DNA of 8,360 bases, taken from assembly GCA_007127575.1 (NCBI GenBank), contig SKZC01000062.1:1-8360 (forward strand). The letters are read 5' to 3'. Shown here piece after piece: positions 6,700 through 8,360 of the stretch. The notes under the pieces are model-generated. The model searched no databases. It was not told the DNA's origin and worked only from the letters and a program-made list of their open reading frames with translations. The stretch's first letter is position 1; each line of letters opens with the position of its first letter. The position numbers were made by a program, and so were the translations under genes. This stretch comes from Gemmatimonadota bacterium (GTDB taxonomy: Bacteria; Gemmatimonadota; Gemmatimonadetes; Longimicrobiales; Gaopeijiaceae).

Positions 6700-7746
6700 T
6701 CACTCCAGAGGTTCCTGACCTCCGCCGGCCGGTCCGTCGTCGGTGCCGGCGATGGCGTCCCGCATGGAGGTGTCGGACTCGATGTTCCGGTAGCGCATGT
6801 AGTCCATGATCCCCAGGTTCCCCTCCCGGAACGCCTCGGCGATGGCCAGAGGCACAGAGGCTTCCGCCTCCACCAGGCGAGCCCGCATCTCCTGGACCTT
6901 GGCCCGCATTTCCTGCTCCAGCGCCACGGCCATGGCGCGCCGCTCCTCGGCCCGAGCCTGGGCCACCCGCTTGTCGGCCTCGGCCTGGTCGGTCTGGAGC
7001 TCGGCACCGATGTTCTTGCCCACATCCACATCGGCGATATCGATGGATAGGATCTCGTAAGCCGTCCCCGAGTCCAACCCCCGGCTGAGCACCGTCTTGG
7101 AAATGTTGTCGGGGTTTTCCAACACCGCCTTGTGGCTGTCGGAGGAACCGATGCTGGAGACGATCCCCTCCCCCACTCGGGCCAGGATCGTCTCCTCTCC
7201 AGCTCCTCCCACCAACCGGTTGATGTTCGCCCGAACGGTCACCCGGGCCATGGCGATGAGCTGGATCCCGTCCTTGGCCATGGCGGCCACTCGGGGGGTG
7301 GTGATCACCTTCGGGTTCACCGACACCTGGACGGCTTCGAACACGTCCCGTCCCGCCAGATCGATGGCCGCGGCCTGCTGGAAGCCCAGGTCGATGTTGG
7401 CCTTGTCCGCACTGATGAGGGCCCGGACCACCCGGTCCACTCGGCCCCCGGCCAGATAGTGCGCCTCCAGGTCACCCACGCCCAGCGGAAGCCCCGCCTT
7501 GGTGGCCCAGATGAGGGGCCGGACCACGGCGGGAGGGTTCACTTTCCGAAGCCGCATCCCCACCAGATAGCCGATCCCCACCCGTGCCCCGGCCGAGATG
7601 GCCTCCACCCAGAGCCGGACCGGGATGGCCCAGAGAAGGATGACGACGAAGATGACCAGGGCCAGAACCACCAGCGCCGTGGTCCCGAAAAACAGATCGT
7701 CCACCTGCTGGATCAGAGCCAGGGGAGGGTACGAAAGGAAGTGCAT
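6700..7746 (-). CDS. floA: Flotillin-like protein FloA
   Basis: The 348-aa product is very close to Bacillus subtilis FloA/YqfA (331 aa), a scaffold protein of bacterial membrane microdomains that affects membrane fluidity and assembly of membrane complexes. A hydrophobic segment at ~22-43 anchors it, followed by VGMRLRKVNP (62-71) and the SPFH/PHB-like core. Family blocks are AIDLAGRDVFEAVQ (127-140), SVNPKVI (142-148), RLVGGAGEETI (177-187), RVGEGIVSSIGSSD (190-203) and SIDIADVDVGKNIG (234-247). Residues ~254-312 are the Ala/Glu-rich helical region (QAEADKR, RAEERRAMAV), which in FloA supports oligomerisation. The start is ATG 7746 with AAGGAG 10 nt upstream; a TTG at 7809 would add 21 unconserved residues and run through the inverted repeat. 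It lies 84 nt after nfeD on the same strand, the pairing known for this eoslipin-type family. Confidence 0.96.
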   Translation of the reverse strand: MHFLSYPPLALIQQVDDLFFGTTALVVLALVIFVVILLWAIPVRLWVEAISAGARVGIGYLVGMRLRKVNPPAVVRPLIWATKAGLPLGVGDLEAHYLAGGRVDRVVRALISADKANIDLGFQQAAAIDLAGRDVFEAVQVSVNPKVITTPRVAAMAKDGIQLIAMARVTVRANINRLVGGAGEETILARVGEGIVSSIGSSDSHKAVLENPDNISKTVLSRGLDSGTAYEILSIDIADVDVGKNIGAELQTDQAEADKRVAQARAEERRAMAVALEQEMRAKVQEMRARLVEAEASVPLAIAEAFREGNLGIMDYMRYRNIESDTSMRDAIAGTDDGPAGGGQEPLE

Positions 7747-7756
7747 CCGAAGGGAT

Positions 7757-7762
7757 CTCCTT
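7757..7762 (-). promoter_or_regulatory. Ribosome binding site of floA
   Basis: Minus-strand AAGGAG is followed by 10 nt and the ATG at 7746. It supports the protein start MHFLSYPP over upstream in-frame non-ATG codons. Confidence 0.6.
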
Positions 7763-7801
7763 GTCCAGGTCGCTGTCGAGTTCGTGGTTCCGTCCGGGCG
7801 A

Positions 7802-7815
7802 CCCCCCAAGGGGGG
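7802..7815. repeat. C6-AA-G6 inverted repeat between nfeD and floA
   Basis: Six C (7802-7807), two A, then six G (7810-7815). On the minus-strand transcript this lies 15 nt after the nfeD stop and well before the floA ribosome site. As RNA it could form about a 5-bp GC stem with a 4-nt loop. No U run follows, so it is not a standard terminator; it might stabilise the end of the nfeD message or partly attenuate read-through. Confidence 0.35.
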
Positions 7816-7830
7816 CGAGACCGGGGATGA

Positions 7831-8360
7831 TCAATCGTCGATGAGGGCCGCCTCGGCCTCGGAGTCCCCTCGGGGGCTCTGGATGGGGCGCACCACGTGC
7901 CGGTACCCCTCCGAGTTCACGATCCGAATGGGGCATCCCGCCTCCACCCACTCCGACTCCGATACCACATCGATGCGCTCGTCGTCGAAGAGGCCGGTCC
8001 CCGCCGGCCGGAGATCGGTAACCGCCACACCTTCCCTCCCGATGAGCTCGTTTCTCCGAACGGACGAAGTGTAACCCGTTTCCCGAGTCGTCGCCTCCCC
8101 CAGGAAGATTCCCACCCGAGTGAGGCGCTGGTTCGTGGGAAGTCGCGTGATCAGAATCCACCCGCTCACGATGGTAAGAAGGAGGGTGGCGCCCAACACC
8201 CCTCCGGCCCGGGTGAAGTCGGCCTGGGTGGGAAGCCCGCCCAGCAGGCTCATGTAGATTCCCCCCAACACGGACAGGATCCCCAGGATACCGAACACGC
8301 CCATCCCCGGGAGGAGGAAGGCTTCCACCAGAAGGAGTAGAACCCCCAAACCGAAGATGA
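7831..8360 (-). CDS. nfeD: NfeD family membrane protein (5' end outside window)
   Basis: The C-terminal 175 residues of an NfeD/YqeZ-like protein are visible; the frame stays open to the right edge (IFG precedes LGVLLLLVEA), so the gene continues beyond it and the TTG at 8349 is most likely an internal Leu. Two hydrophobic helices with the characteristic LLPGMGVFGILGI turn (visible residues ~3-41) are followed by a third at ~53-71. The C-terminal soluble domain (~104-160) has the NfeD OB-fold signature: LIGREGVAV, LRPAGTGLFDDERIDVV, WVEAG and YRHVVRP. Long NfeD proteins carry a ClpP-like serine protease domain upstream of these helices; whether it is present cannot be seen here. In the family NfeD works with the adjacent flotillin/stomatin-type protein, and floA follows directly. 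Confidence 0.93.
   Translation of the reverse strand, partial: IFGLGVLLLLVEAFLLPGMGVFGILGILSVLGGIYMSLLGGLPTQADFTRAGGVLGATLLLTIVSGWILITRLPTNQRLTRVGIFLGEATTRETGYTSSVRRNELIGREGVAVTDLRPAGTGLFDDERIDVVSESEWVEAGCPIRIVNSEGYRHVVRPIQSPRGDSEAEAALIDD

Overview
The window is GC-rich bacterial DNA, roughly two-thirds GC by eye, with strong Shine-Dalgarno sites and some TTG/GTG starts. Its gene content is a tRNA-Leu, a soluble sensor kinase, a flavodoxin-type HemG, an AcnA-type aconitase, and an nfeD-floA membrane cluster. That suits a high-GC, non-Firmicute, non-enteric lineage. Gemmatimonadota or a related environmental phylum is my guess from gene style and neighbourhood; no feature here is diagnostic for a phylum.

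Layout, left to right. A tRNA-Leu(CAA) lies on the minus strand near the left edge. After about 235 bp without a recognised gene comes a minus-strand PAS-GAF-histidine kinase. It is divergent from a plus-strand hemG-like gene (menaquinone-dependent protoporphyrinogen oxidase family), with a 251-bp shared upstream region. Next on the plus strand, behind a 167-bp leader, is acnA, encoding aconitate hydratase with all three Fe-S cysteines. acnA converges on a minus-strand cluster, and a G6/C6 hairpin lies at the convergence point. In transcription order the cluster is nfeD (5' end beyond the right edge), floA, and a TTG-started gene for a single-pass, highly charged membrane protein of unknown function.

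How the genes work together. HemG acts late in haem synthesis and aconitase is a TCA enzyme with an oxidation-sensitive 4Fe-4S cluster. The neighbouring kinase has a cysteine-rich GAF domain, so a redox or iron theme is possible, but this is inference from proximity. NfeD and FloA are known partners in flotillin-like membrane microdomains. The third gene, with an N-terminal anchor, a disordered E/R-rich middle and short conserved-looking islands, is the least explained item here and the best candidate for something undescribed. I found no CRISPR array, insertion sequence, phage gene or obvious novel defence system. Most of the window is ordinary housekeeping sequence.
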